Source: Actinomycetospora chibensis (lineage in GTDB: Bacteria; Actinomycetota; Actinomycetes; Mycobacteriales; Pseudonocardiaceae). Taken from it: a DNA stretch of 64,000 nucleotides. The notes under the pieces were generated by a model that searched no databases, had not been told where the DNA came from, and was given only the letters and a program-made list of their open reading frames with translations. Positions within the stretch are counted from its first letter, which is position 1; each line of letters begins with the position of its first letter. This document shows positions 17,700 through 26,167 of the stretch, piece after piece. The position numbers were made by a program, and so were the translations under genes. The DNA lies in contig NZ_JAQZAM010000010.1 in assembly GCF_028737215.1 (NCBI RefSeq), positions 186,001 through 250,000 of the forward strand, in the 5' to 3' direction.

Positions 17700-19126
17700 A
17701 TGGACAGGCGCGCCTTCTGCACCTTGCCCATGGCGTTGCGGGGCAGGGCGTCGACGACGCGGACCTCGCGCGGGCGCTTGTGGGCCGACAGGCGCTCGGC
17801 GACGAAGGCGATGATCTCGTCGGGGTCCACCGGCTCGCCGGCGAGCACGACATGGGCGACGATCCGCTGGCCCAGGTCGTCGTCGGGCTCGCCGACCACC
17901 GCGGCCTCGCGGATGCCGTCGTGCTCGAGGAGCGCGGTCTCGATCTCGCCGGCGCCGACCCGGTAGCCGCCGGTCTTGATCAGGTCGACCGAGCGGCGGC
18001 CGACGATCCGGTGATACCCGCCGGCGTCGATCACCGCGGCGTCGCCCGTGCGGAACCAGCGGTCCTTCGTCCACGTCTCCGCCGTGGCCTCCGGTCGCCC
18101 GAGGTAGCCGGTGAAGAGGCCGGGGCCGCGGACCTGCAGCTCGCCGATGGATTCGCCGTCGTGCGGGAGGAGCTCGCCGTCGGTCTCCTCGTCGGTGGAC
18201 ACGAGCCGGGTCTCGACGCCCGCGACGGGCACCCCCACCCACCCGGGGCGGCGTTCGCCGTCGGCACGGACGGACAAGGTGATCATCGTTTCGCTCATGC
18301 CGTAGCGCTCGACGGGCGCCTGGCCGGTGAGCTCGCGCAGCTTCTCGAACACCGGGACGGGCAGGGGCGCGCTGCCGGAGACGAGCAGCCGGGCGGAGCG
18401 CAGCACCTCGGCGGCGGCCGGGTCGGCGGCGATCCGCGACCAGATCGTCGGCACCCCGAACAGCAGGGTGGCGCCGTGGTCGCGCACCGCCGAGGCGTAG
18501 AGGTCGGGGCGGGGACGTCCGACGTGGACCAGCCGCGACCCGAGCCGCAGCGCGCCGAAGACGCCGAGGACCAGCCCGTGGACGTGGAACAGGGGCAGGC
18601 CGTGGGCGAGGGTGTCCTCGGCGGTCCACTCCCACGCGTCGGCGAGACCGTCGAGTCCTGCCGCCATCGCCGTCCGCGAGAGCAGCACGCCCTTCGGTGC
18701 GCCGGTGGTCCCCGACGTGTAGAGCACCAGGGCCGGGCCGTCGTGCGGGGCCTCGCGGGCGACGTCGCCACTGCGGCGGCTCAGGTCGACCTTGCGCACC
18801 GGCAGGGTGACGTCCGTCGGCCGCTCCCCGATCCAGAGGGACGCCCCGGAGTCGGCCAGCAGGTGCGCGCGCTCGCCGGAGCCGACGTCCGGGGGCACCG
18901 GGACGACGGGGGTGCCGGCGAGCAGGCCGCCGACCATCGCGACGATCGCGTGCGCCGTCGGCTCGGCGAGCACCGCGACCGGGCCCTCGGCGGGCCGGTC
19001 GACGATCTGGTCGGCGACCACCGAGGCCGCTCCGAGCAGCTCCGGGCCGGACATCGACGTGTCTCCGATGCGGATCGCCTCGGGATCGTCGAGGCCTCCC
19101 TCGAGGAGCGCAGCCAGCAGCGTCAT
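17696..19126 (-). CDS. fadD36: Acyl-CoA synthetase, FadD36/malonyl-CoA synthetase type
   Basis: A 476-residue ANL-family adenylating enzyme. The AMP-binding loop YTSGTTGAPKG is at 136-146, followed by HGLPLFHVHGL, the ERYGMSET motif, WFRTGD and the hinge GRRSVDLIKTGGYRVGAGEIE. The C-terminal catalytic lysine is in NAMGKVQK. The whole pattern closely follows mycobacterial FadD36 and MatB-like synthetases, which are shorter than long-chain FadDs and act on small carboxylic or dicarboxylic acids. ATG 19126 is chosen; an in-frame ATG nine bases earlier (19135) is equally possible. The stop is provided by the family A palindrome. Confidence 0.9.
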   Translation of the reverse strand: MTLLAALLEGGLDDPEAIRIGDTSMSGPELLGAASVVADQIVDRPAEGPVAVLAEPTAHAIVAMVGGLLAGTPVVPVPPDVGSGERAHLLADSGASLWIGERPTDVTLPVRKVDLSRRSGDVAREAPHDGPALVLYTSGTTGAPKGVLLSRTAMAAGLDGLADAWEWTAEDTLAHGLPLFHVHGLVLGVFGALRLGSRLVHVGRPRPDLYASAVRDHGATLLFGVPTIWSRIAADPAAAEVLRSARLLVSGSAPLPVPVFEKLRELTGQAPVERYGMSETMITLSVRADGERRPGWVGVPVAGVETRLVSTDEETDGELLPHDGESIGELQVRGPGLFTGYLGRPEATAETWTKDRWFRTGDAAVIDAGGYHRIVGRRSVDLIKTGGYRVGAGEIETALLEHDGIREAAVVGEPDDDLGQRIVAHVVLAGEPVDPDEIIAFVAERLSAHKRPREVRVVDALPRNAMGKVQKARLSM

Positions 19127-19164
19127 GGCGCCCATGATGGGCACCCGCCCGCCGCGGCGCGCGG

Positions 19165-19863
19165 CTACCCCTGGGCCAGCAGGCCGTCGACGATCACCCG
19201 CAGCTTCCACGACGCCCGCGCGTCGCCCCCGCCGCCGGTCAACAGGGGCCGCAGAGCCACGATCGTCGGGAACTCCGCGGGATCCAGGGCGGCGTAGACA
19301 GCGTCGATGCGACCCGCGAACGCGGCGCCCATCGCCTCGGTCGTCGCCCGGCCCGGGTCGGCGATCTCGCGCTGCTCGCGGCGCCACGCCGCCTGCTCCA
19401 GCGCCGAGGAGGCCACGTACTGCCCGAGGAGGTCGGCGGCCCAGGCGCAGGCGGCGTCGTCGATGCCGCCGACCCGCAGCAGGCGCAGCACCTCCTCGTT
19501 GACCCGCAGCGAGTGCGGACCCAGCGGCACCCCGGCGATCGCCGCCATCGCGATGTCGGCGTGCGCGGCGAGCGCCGCGACCATGCGGTCGATCAGCAGC
19601 TCGAGGCGGGCGCGCCAGTCGCCGTCGGCGCCGGTCGGGAGCGCGACGTCGGCCAGGGCGAGGTCGTGCACCGCCTCCATCAGCTCGCGGCGGTCGGCGA
19701 CGTAGACGTAGAGCGACGCCGGCCCGGTCTCGAGCTCCGCCGCCACCCGCCGCATGCTCGCGGCCTCGTAGCCCACCTCGTCGACGACGCGCAGCGCCGC
19801 GGCGACCACCGCCTCGCGGCTGAGGGCGGTCTTCGCCGGGCGGGTGCGGGGTCCCGGGGGCAC
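19165..19863 (-). CDS. TetR-family transcriptional regulator
   Basis: A 232-residue repressor. The N-terminal helix-turn-helix is at residues 15-60 (AALRVVDEVGYEAASMRRVAAEL, then GPASLYVYVADRREL). The remaining residues form an all-helical ligand domain of TetR_C type. The start is GTG at 19861-19863. It is divergent from an NAD(P)-binding protein gene, with three copies of a CGAAC/GTTCG inverted repeat between the two starts, so it most likely represses itself and that gene. Inducer unknown. Confidence 0.92.
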   Translation of the reverse strand: MPPGPRTRPAKTALSREAVVAAALRVVDEVGYEAASMRRVAAELETGPASLYVYVADRRELMEAVHDLALADVALPTGADGDWRARLELLIDRMVAALAAHADIAMAAIAGVPLGPHSLRVNEEVLRLLRVGGIDDAACAWAADLLGQYVASSALEQAAWRREQREIADPGRATTEAMGAAFAGRIDAVYAALDPAEFPTIVALRPLLTGGGGDARASWKLRVIVDGLLAQG

Positions 19864-19881
19864 GCGCCGACCCTAGCTTGA

Positions 19882-19926
19882 CGAACGGTGTTCGCGGCGT
19901 ACGGTGTTCGCGACGAACACTGTTCG
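19882..19926. promoter_or_regulatory. Triple TetR operator array
   Basis: Three inverted repeats with a 3-base centre lie between the divergent starts: CGAAC-GGT-GTTCG (19882-19894), GTGTTCG-CGA-CGAACAC (19904-19920) and CGAAC-ACT-GTTCG (19914-19926). The last two overlap. Repeats of this type are normal TetR operators, and their number suggests cooperative binding. Confidence 0.75.
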
Positions 19927-19944
19927 TGGACGGAAGGTCCTCGC

Positions 19945-20775
19945 ATGATCCTCGTGACCGGAGCCCGTGGCCACGTCGGCCGCGCCGTCCTCGACGGCCT
20001 GCTCGCCGCCGGCGTCCCCGCCGACCGGCTGCGCGCCTCGGGGCGCGACCCGTCCGTCCTCGGCGTGCCCGCGGGCATCATCACGGTCGCCGCCGACCTC
20101 GCCGATCCGTCGACGCTGCCCGCGGCGTTCGACGGTGTCGAGCAGGCCTTCCTCTACGCCTCGGGCGACGGCTCCCTCGTGGCCGAGGCGGCGCGCGCCG
20201 CCGGGGTGGCGCACGTCGTGCTGCTGTCCTCGCTGTCCGTGCTCGACGACGATCCCGAGGACCGGATCGGCGCGATGCACCGCGGCGCCGAGGCGCCCTG
20301 GCACGACGCCGGCGTCACCGCGACGTTCCTGCGCCCCGGCGCGTTCGCGACCAACACCCTCGACTGGGCCGACGGGGTGCGCGCGGGCCTCGTGGAGCTG
20401 CCCTGCCCCGACAGCCACGTCACCCCGATCCACGAGGCCGACATCGCCGACGTCGCCGTCGCCGCGCTCACCGGGGGTGCCGTCCGGGGCACGGCGCCGA
20501 GCCTCACCGGGCCGGAGTCGCTGTCGTTCCGCGAGCAGGTCGGCGTGATCGCCGCCGAGGTCGGGCGCGAGGTCGAGGTGGCCGGGCTGTCGGCCGACGA
20601 CTACCGCGAGCGGATGGGCCGGTTCGCCCCGCCCTGGGTCGCCGACACCCTGCTGCGTCTCTGGTCGGCCAGCGACGGCAGGCCCCAGCCGGTGGACGAC
20701 GTCGCCCCGCTGCTCGGAGCGCCGGGCCGGAGCTTCGCGACGTGGGTGCGCGACCATCTCGACGCGTTCGTCTGA
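19945..20775 (+). CDS. NAD(P)H-binding NmrA/azoreductase-like protein
   Basis: A 276-residue atypical SDR. The N-terminal motif MILVTGARGHVG matches the NADPH-binding loop of NmrA and QOR2-type quinone oxidoreductases. The domain continues with HVVLLSSLSV, FLRPGAF and the C-terminal substrate cap. GGAAGG at 19932-19937 fixes the ATG. Under the control of a divergent TetR with three operator repeats, it is likely an inducible reductase for a quinone, nitro or other electrophilic compound; this is inferred from context. Confidence 0.85.
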   Translation: MILVTGARGHVGRAVLDGLLAAGVPADRLRASGRDPSVLGVPAGIITVAADLADPSTLPAAFDGVEQAFLYASGDGSLVAEAARAAGVAHVVLLSSLSVLDDDPEDRIGAMHRGAEAPWHDAGVTATFLRPGAFATNTLDWADGVRAGLVELPCPDSHVTPIHEADIADVAVAALTGGAVRGTAPSLTGPESLSFREQVGVIAAEVGREVEVAGLSADDYRERMGRFAPPWVADTLLRLWSASDGRPQPVDDVAPLLGAPGRSFATWVRDHLDAFV

Positions 20776-20781
20776 GCCGCG

Positions 20782-21642
20782 CTACCCGTCCCGGCGCCGC
20801 ATGCGCCACACGGTGATCCCGACGCCGAGGACGAGGTAGACCAGCGCGCGTCCGGTGCTGGAGACGAGGCCGTCGAGCGGCAGCGGGTCGCGCAGGGCGT
20901 CGGTGCCGGCGCTCCAGCCCGAGGTCAGCAGCAGGGGCTGGAGCCACTCCAGCGACGGGATCGCGGCGAGGACGCCGAAGACGATGAGCCCGCCGAGCAC
21001 GGCCGCCAGGACCACGAGCGGGTGCTCGGTGAACGCCGAGACCGCGAGGGCCACCGCGGCGACCGCGAGGAGCTGGACGACGGTCCAGGCGGCCACGAGC
21101 AGGACGCGTCCGAGGGCCTCGCCGAGCCCGAGCGTCGTGCCGGACAGCGTGATCATGGTGCCGCTCGGGCCGCCGACGACGACCAGCCCGGTGATCACGC
21201 CGACGACGGCGACCAGCAGGACGGCAAGCACGGCGACGGTCACCACGCCGACCGCCTTCATGACGACCAGCCGGGTCCGCCCGACCGGCGCCAGGAGCAG
21301 CCCGCGCAGCGTGCCGTGCGAGGCCTCGCCGGCCAGGGCGTCGGCGGACGCGGTGGCGACGGTGAGGGGCAGCAGCAGTGTGAGGGCGAGCCCCATCGCG
21401 GCGATCGGCAGGACCAGGCCGTTGCCGGCCACCGCGGCGACCAGCCCGGGGCCGTCGCGATCACCGTCGCCCGGCCCGCCAGTGAGGGCGATGCCGACCC
21501 CGATCGCGACGGGGACGAGGGCCAGGAGCCCGAGCAGCACGAGGGTGCGCGGGCGGCGCAGGACCCAGCGGACCTCGGCGGCCGCGAGCCGCCCGAGCGG
21601 GGCCGTGGTCCGGGTGGGGGTGCGGGTCTCGAGGGTCGTCAC
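20782..21642 (-). CDS. ABC transporter permease (ABC-2 type)
   Basis: A 286-residue integral membrane protein with about six hydrophobic segments. The first follows RRPRTLVLLGLL near residue 30, and a long run of Val/Leu/Ala helices follows to the C-terminus. The loop SADALAGEASHGTLRGLLLAPVGRTRLV is typical of ABC-2 exporters fused to Nat-type ATPases. The GTG start overlaps the ATPase stop (GTGA). It forms an exporter with the ATPase next to it, and the upstream LolA-like exported protein belongs to the same operon. Confidence 0.88.
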   Translation of the reverse strand: MTTLETRTPTRTTAPLGRLAAAEVRWVLRRPRTLVLLGLLALVPVAIGVGIALTGGPGDGDRDGPGLVAAVAGNGLVLPIAAMGLALTLLLPLTVATASADALAGEASHGTLRGLLLAPVGRTRLVVMKAVGVVTVAVLAVLLVAVVGVITGLVVVGGPSGTMITLSGTTLGLGEALGRVLLVAAWTVVQLLAVAAVALAVSAFTEHPLVVLAAVLGGLIVFGVLAAIPSLEWLQPLLLTSGWSAGTDALRDPLPLDGLVSSTGRALVYLVLGVGITVWRMRRRDG

Positions 21643-22604
21643 GCGTCCTCCTCTGTCAGGCGGGCGAAGAGCTCCTCGAGGTGGGCCCGGCGCCGGTGGA
21701 CCTCCCACACCGCGACGCCCGCCGCGACGAGTGCGGCCACGATCTCCGGCGCCTCGAGCGGGCCGGGCGGCACCGCGACACCGCCCTCGGCGCGGTACGA
21801 GGGTGCGCCCGCCTCGCGCAGGGCGAGGATCGCGTCGTCGACGTCGGGGGTGCTGACCACCAGGCCGCCGGTGTCCGCGTCGAGCAACGTCTGCAGCTCG
21901 CCCGCCACCAGCAGCGTCCCGGTCTGGAGCACCGCGACGTGGCTGCACACCGCCTCGACCTCGGCGAGCAGGTGCGACGAGAGCAGCACCGTCGCCCCCG
22001 ACGCGCGGAGCTCGGCGACGACCCGCCGGACGTCACGGGTACCCGCGGGGTCGAGCCCGTTGGTCGGCTCGTCGAGCACCACCAGGCGGCGCGGGACGAG
22101 CAGCGCCGCGGCGAGCCCGAGGCGCTGCTTCATCCCCAGAGAGTAGGCGCGGTAGCGCTTGCGCGCGGCGTCGGCGAGCCCGACCCGCTCGAGCGCCGCG
22201 TCGACGGGCCCGCGCAGGTCGCCGCCGAGACGGGGCTCGGCGGCCGCGCTGCGCAGCAGGTTGTCGCGGCCGGAGAGGAACGGGTGGAAGCCCGGCCCCT
22301 CGACGAGCGCGCCGACGTCCGGGAGCGCCGAGGCCAGGTCGTTCCCGCTGCGCCCGAGGAGCTCCACCGTCCCGGCGGTCGGGCGGGTCAGCCCGAGCAG
22401 CATCCGGATGAGGGTGGTCTTGCCCGACCCGTTCGGGCCGAGCATCCCGAGCACGGCGCCGGCCGGGACGTCGAGATCGACGTCGTCGATCGCGACCGTG
22501 TCCCCGAAGGTCTTGCGCAGCCCGCGGACCCGCGCGGCGACCGCGTCCGGGGAGGACGCGGTCGCCGGCTGCTGGTCCGTCGGCGCGCTCGTCCCCGCCG
22601 TCAC
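21639..22604 (-). CDS. ABC transporter ATP-binding protein
   Basis: A 321-residue ATPase. Walker A GPNGSGKT is at 56-63, the signature segment is YSLGMKQRLGLA, Walker B is LVVLDEPTNGLDP, and the H-loop is SSHLL. The C-terminal 90 residues form the regulatory extension common in bacitracin/Nat-type exporters. The first 20 residues are a disordered Ala/Pro-rich tail. The GTG start overlaps the stop of the LolA-like gene, and its own stop overlaps the permease start, so three genes are translationally linked. Confidence 0.92.
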   Translation of the reverse strand: MTAGTSAPTDQQPATASSPDAVAARVRGLRKTFGDTVAIDDVDLDVPAGAVLGMLGPNGSGKTTLIRMLLGLTRPTAGTVELLGRSGNDLASALPDVGALVEGPGFHPFLSGRDNLLRSAAAEPRLGGDLRGPVDAALERVGLADAARKRYRAYSLGMKQRLGLAAALLVPRRLVVLDEPTNGLDPAGTRDVRRVVAELRASGATVLLSSHLLAEVEAVCSHVAVLQTGTLLVAGELQTLLDADTGGLVVSTPDVDDAILALREAGAPSYRAEGGVAVPPGPLEAPEIVAALVAAGVAVWEVHRRRAHLEELFARLTEEDA

Positions 22605-23665
22605 CGGGCCAGGGCCTCGGTGAGCACCTGCTGCGGCACCGCACCGGCTGCGATCCGGCCGTCCGCGGTGACGATCACGGTGGCCACGGCGGTGGTGATC
22701 ACGCGCCCGCTGCCCCACGGGCCGCTGACCGGCGTGCCGAGCGCGGACAGGTCCGGCGCACCCTCGGGCTGCTGGCCCTCCGGCAGCTGACCCTCCGGCT
22801 GCTGGCCGTCGGGCTGCTGGCCCGGCTGTCCCTGGGGCGCCCGGCCCACGATCACCGTGTCCCAGCCGTCGCCGACCCGCTGGCCCTGGTCGCCCTCGGG
22901 GCGGTCCGGACGGTCCCCGCGGGCCGGCGCGTCCCGGACGGTCGTGCCGGGCGGCGGGGTGAAGGTGAACAGCGACGGATCCTGCGGCCCGTAGGCGATC
23001 TCGGAGAAGCCGACCTGCAGCGCCGGCTCGCCCGACCCCTGCGCGAGCACCGTGAGCTGCAGCGGCTGGCGCGTCTCGGCGTCGACGGCCACCCGCACCT
23101 CGCGCAACAGCGTGCGCTCGGTGGGCAGCGGGGTCAGCACCAGCTGGTAGGCGGCGCGTCCGGCGACCTCGGCGGTGCCGTCGACGGCGACGGTGCTCGA
23201 CTGCCGCAGCGTCGCGATGGCCTGCGTCGCGGCGGTGGTCGGGTCCTGGTTGTCGGCGTTGTCCGGACGGCCCTCACCTGCGGGGGCGCGGGTCGCCGTG
23301 CGGTCGCGCGAGTCGTAGGCCCAGCGCGTCGTGCCGTCGGACACCAGCGTCCGCTCGCCGTCGGACGACGGGAGCGCGACGCGCCCGCGTCCCTCGCCGC
23401 CGGACCAGACGCGCACCGAGGACGTGCCGTTCGCGAGCTGCGGGACGCCGGGGACGGCGGGCAGACCGAGGGCGTTGTCGACCTCGACCTCGCCGGCGAA
23501 CGGCTGCCGGTCCGCGGTCATCACCGAGGACACGAGGTCCTCGGGACTCACCGGCGGCAGCACCGGGGCCGCCGACGCGCCCGCCGGGGCGACCACGAGA
23601 CCCACACCGACGGCGCCCACGAGCACCGCACCCAACCCTGCCCCGACCCAGCGCCTGCGACCCAT
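22601..23665 (-). CDS. LolA/RseB-like exported protein with QPEG repeats
   Basis: A 354-residue protein. Residues 1-33 form a signal peptide ending in ASAAP. Residues 40-230 match the LolA/RseB/MucB beta fold (EVEVDN, TTRWAYDSRDRTATR, REVRVAVDAETRQPLQL). Residues 270-300 hold a low-complexity stretch of repeated QQPEG/QLPEG units. The C-terminal part (SGRVITTAVATVIVTADGRIAAG) resembles another strand set. In actinobacteria such proteins are thought to bind lipids or sense envelope stress outside the membrane. It opens an operon with an ABC exporter and is divergent from a two-component system. Confidence 0.82.
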   Translation of the reverse strand: MGRRRWVGAGLGAVLVGAVGVGLVVAPAGASAAPVLPPVSPEDLVSSVMTADRQPFAGEVEVDNALGLPAVPGVPQLANGTSSVRVWSGGEGRGRVALPSSDGERTLVSDGTTRWAYDSRDRTATRAPAGEGRPDNADNQDPTTAATQAIATLRQSSTVAVDGTAEVAGRAAYQLVLTPLPTERTLLREVRVAVDAETRQPLQLTVLAQGSGEPALQVGFSEIAYGPQDPSLFTFTPPPGTTVRDAPARGDRPDRPEGDQGQRVGDGWDTVIVGRAPQGQPGQQPDGQQPEGQLPEGQQPEGAPDLSALGTPVSGPWGSGRVITTAVATVIVTADGRIAAGAVPQQVLTEALAR

Positions 23666-23739
23666 GACCCCATCGTGTCCCCCGCCCGCTGAGACTCCTC
23701 TCAGCGTCGACGACGGGGAGGAGGCCTACCGTCGGTGCC

Positions 23740-24411
23740 GTGCCCCGGGTGCTGGTGGTCGACGACGAGCCGGGGGTGCGCGACGCCCTCGCGCGAGGGC
23801 TGGCCGCCGAGGGGATGGAGGTCCGGTCGGTGGCCGACGGCCACGCGGGCCTGCAGGAGGCGTCGACCGGTGCCTACGACGCGGTGGTCCTCGACATCAT
23901 GCTGCCCGGGCTCTCGGGCTACCGGGTGCTCGAGGCGCTGCGTGCCGGGGGCGTCGCCACCCCGGTGCTGCTGCTCTCGGCGAAGGACGGCGAGGTCGAC
24001 CAGGCCGACGGGCTCGACCTGGGCGCCGACGGCTACCTGGTCAAGCCGTTCTCGTTCGTCGTGCTCGTCGCCCAGCTCCGCGCGATGCTGCGCCGCTCCG
24101 GCCCCGCCACCACCCGCGTGGTGCACGGCGCGCTGGCCCTCGATCCCGCGACCCGGTCGGTGACCTGGGAGGGCCGCGACGTCGAGCTCTCGGCCCGCGA
24201 ATTCGCGGTGCTGCACGCGCTGGCGGTGCACCCCGACGACGTCCTGACGCGCGACGACCTGCTCGCCGCCGTCTGGGGCGGGGGCGGGTCGGCGAGCCGC
24301 AACGTCGTCGAGGTCTACGTCGGCTACCTGCGGCGCAAGCTCGCGGCGGTCGGCGCCGGAGAGCTCGTGCGCACCGAGCGCGGGCGGGGCTACCGGCTGG
24401 TCTCCGGGTGA
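23740..24411 (+). CDS. OmpR-family response regulator
   Basis: A 223-residue regulator. The receiver has D8-D9, phospho-acceptor Asp52 (VVLDIMLPG) and Lys102 (VKPF). The winged-helix DNA-binding domain fills about 130-220 and closes with RGRGYRLV. The GTG start lies 74 bases from the divergent LolA-like gene, leaving just enough room for shared regulatory sites. The stop overlaps the kinase start (GTGA). The layout suggests it controls the divergent LolA/ABC operon. Confidence 0.93.
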   Translation: MPRVLVVDDEPGVRDALARGLAAEGMEVRSVADGHAGLQEASTGAYDAVVLDIMLPGLSGYRVLEALRAGGVATPVLLLSAKDGEVDQADGLDLGADGYLVKPFSFVVLVAQLRAMLRRSGPATTRVVHGALALDPATRSVTWEGRDVELSAREFAVLHALAVHPDDVLTRDDLLAAVWGGGGSASRNVVEVYVGYLRRKLAAVGAGELVRTERGRGYRLVSG

Positions 24412-25721
24412 CGTCCTGGTGGGCGCGCCGCTCGCTGCGGACGCGGATCACCCTGGTCGTCGGGGTCGTCGCCGTCGTCGCGCTGCTCGCGGTGGGCCGG
24501 GTCGCCGGCGGGCTGCTGTTCTCCGCGCTGGTGGAGAGCGGGGACCAGACGCTCACCGAGCGCGCCGTCGCCGCGACGGGAGCGGTCGCCGGCGGGACGA
24601 CGGTGCCGCCGGGCGTGCGGGTGGTCGACCTGGCGGGGACCCCGGTCGACGGCCGCGGACCGCGCCCCGTGGACGCGGACGCGCTGTCGCGGCTGGCCGC
24701 CGGGCAGCCCGTGACCGTCACCGACAGGGCGCTCGGGCCGCAGCGCTGGGTCGCCGTGCCGGTGCCGGCCCCGGACGGGTCGCCGCGTCTGGTCCTGGCG
24801 TCGCGCGACCTGGTCGGCGCCGCGAGCCTGGTCGCCGACGCCGCCCGCTGGCTCGCCGTGGCCGCCCTGCTCGGCGCGGTCGGGGTGGGCGTCGCGGCGT
24901 GGGTCGCGACGCGCGTGGCGCTGCGCCCGGTGGACCGGATGCGCGTGGCGGCCGCGGCGGTGGCCCCCGGGGAGCGCCTGCCGGTCCCGCCGTCGCGCGA
25001 CGAGCTCGCTGCCCTCGCCGTCGAGATCAACGCGCTGCTGGCCCGCCGGGACGACGCCGTCGGGCGCCTCGAGCGCTTCACCAGCGAGGCCGCGCACGAG
25101 CTGCGCTCCCCCATCGCCGCGCTGCGCGCCCAGGCCGACGTCGCCGTGGCGCACCCGGAGCAGGCGGCAGCCGACGAGATCGGGCGGGACGAGACGTGGC
25201 GGTCGGTGGCGCGGGAGGCCGAGCGGCTCTCGGACCTGGTCGGCGACCTGCTGGCGCTGGCGCGCGCGGACGCGGGCGAGCGGATGCCGGCGCGGCCGGT
25301 GGACCTCGTCGACGCGGTCGGCGAGGCGCTCGCGCGCCTGCCCGAGGAGCCCCTGGTCGCCATGACCCTGTGGGCCCCGATGCCCGTGACGGTCGCCGCG
25401 ACGCCGGCCGAGGTCGCGATCGTGCTGGACAACGTGCTCGCCAACGCCCGGCGGCACGCCGCGACCGTGGTGCACGTGTCGGTGGTGCCCGCCGGACGGT
25501 GGGTGCGCCTGCTGGTCGACGACGACGGGCCCGGCATCGCACCCGGGGACCGCGACCGGGTCTTCGACCGCTTCACCCGCCTGGCCCCCGAGGCGGGCGA
25601 GGGCAGCGGGCTCGGCCTGGCGCTCGTCGCCCGCCTCGTCGCCGGGCGGGGCGGCACCACCCGCGCGACGAGCTCGCCCGACGGCGGGACGCGGCTCGTC
25701 GTGCGCTGGCCGGTGGGCTGA
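24408..25721 (+). CDS. Membrane sensor histidine kinase
   Basis: A 437-residue kinase partner of the regulator before it. TM1 is at about 15-40, an extracytoplasmic loop of about 100 residues follows, and TM2 is at about 145-170. HAMP is followed by phospho-accepting His230 in AAHELRSPIAALR. The ATPase domain has VLDNVLANARRHA, DDDGPGI and GSGLGLALV. Sensor loop is short, as in CutS-like kinases that sense the membrane or a partner protein. All catalytic residues are present. Confidence 0.93.
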   Translation: MTSWWARRSLRTRITLVVGVVAVVALLAVGRVAGGLLFSALVESGDQTLTERAVAATGAVAGGTTVPPGVRVVDLAGTPVDGRGPRPVDADALSRLAAGQPVTVTDRALGPQRWVAVPVPAPDGSPRLVLASRDLVGAASLVADAARWLAVAALLGAVGVGVAAWVATRVALRPVDRMRVAAAAVAPGERLPVPPSRDELAALAVEINALLARRDDAVGRLERFTSEAAHELRSPIAALRAQADVAVAHPEQAAADEIGRDETWRSVAREAERLSDLVGDLLALARADAGERMPARPVDLVDAVGEALARLPEEPLVAMTLWAPMPVTVAATPAEVAIVLDNVLANARRHAATVVHVSVVPAGRWVRLLVDDDGPGIAPGDRDRVFDRFTRLAPEAGEGSGLGLALVARLVAGRGGTTRATSSPDGGTRLVVRWPVG

Positions 25722-25736
25722 AGGACTCGCGGGGGC

Positions 25737-25800
25737 CCGGTCGAGCAGCGAGGGTCACCCTCGCTGCGTCCCACGCACCCAGGGACGCCCTCGCTCCACG
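25737..25800 (-). repeat. Diverged copy of the palindromic MITE-like element (family C)
   Basis: Read on the minus strand, this 64-base stretch aligns with the element at 49427-49491. Shared blocks in the same order are GTGGAGCGAGGG, then TGCGTGGGACGCAGCGA, then GTGACCCTCGCT. It also holds a perfect local palindrome, GCAGCGAGGGT-C-ACCCTCGCTGC (25745-25767). It lies in the gap after the kinase gene and may act as a terminator. No direct repeats flanking it were recognised. Confidence 0.6.
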
Positions 25801-25906
25801 AGGCTCGTCGCGGCCGCCCGGTGTCGGGGGTGAAGGGCAGGATGGTCGGTGTCGCGCTTCCCCCGCGGTGCCGTCGCCCGTTCCTGCCTGCCCCCGGGGA
25901 GCCGTC

Positions 25907-26167
25907 GTGTCCACCCACGCCGATCACCGCCGCGCCCGCGCGCGGCTCGACGCCGAGACCATCGACCGCGCCGCCGCCGTCCTGCGGCGGCGGGTCGCGA
26001 TCGGTCGCTACGCCGGACTCGCCGGCGACTACGCCGGGTTCGAGGTGTGCGCGCTGCTCGAGGCCGTCGCGCACACCTCGGCCGAGGACCCCCGCTCGTC
26101 CCGCGTGCGGGACGCGGCGCTGCGGGCGGCGCGAGCGCTGCTCGCCGACGAACCGGGTGTCCCGTGA
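25907..26167 (+). CDS. Small hypothetical protein
   Basis: An 86-residue Ala/Arg-rich helical protein that is not recognised. Its motif GRYAGLAGDYAGFEVCALLEAVA and the DAETIDRAAAVL start look like ordinary coding sequence, and the frame has actinobacterial codon bias. The GTG start has CGGGGAG a few bases upstream. The last 139 bases lie opposite the 3' end of the EamA gene frame, so the two genes overlap convergently or the EamA protein ends earlier than drawn. Confidence 0.55.
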   Translation: MSTHADHRRARARLDAETIDRAAAVLRRRVAIGRYAGLAGDYAGFEVCALLEAVAHTSAEDPRSSRVRDAALRAARALLADEPGVP

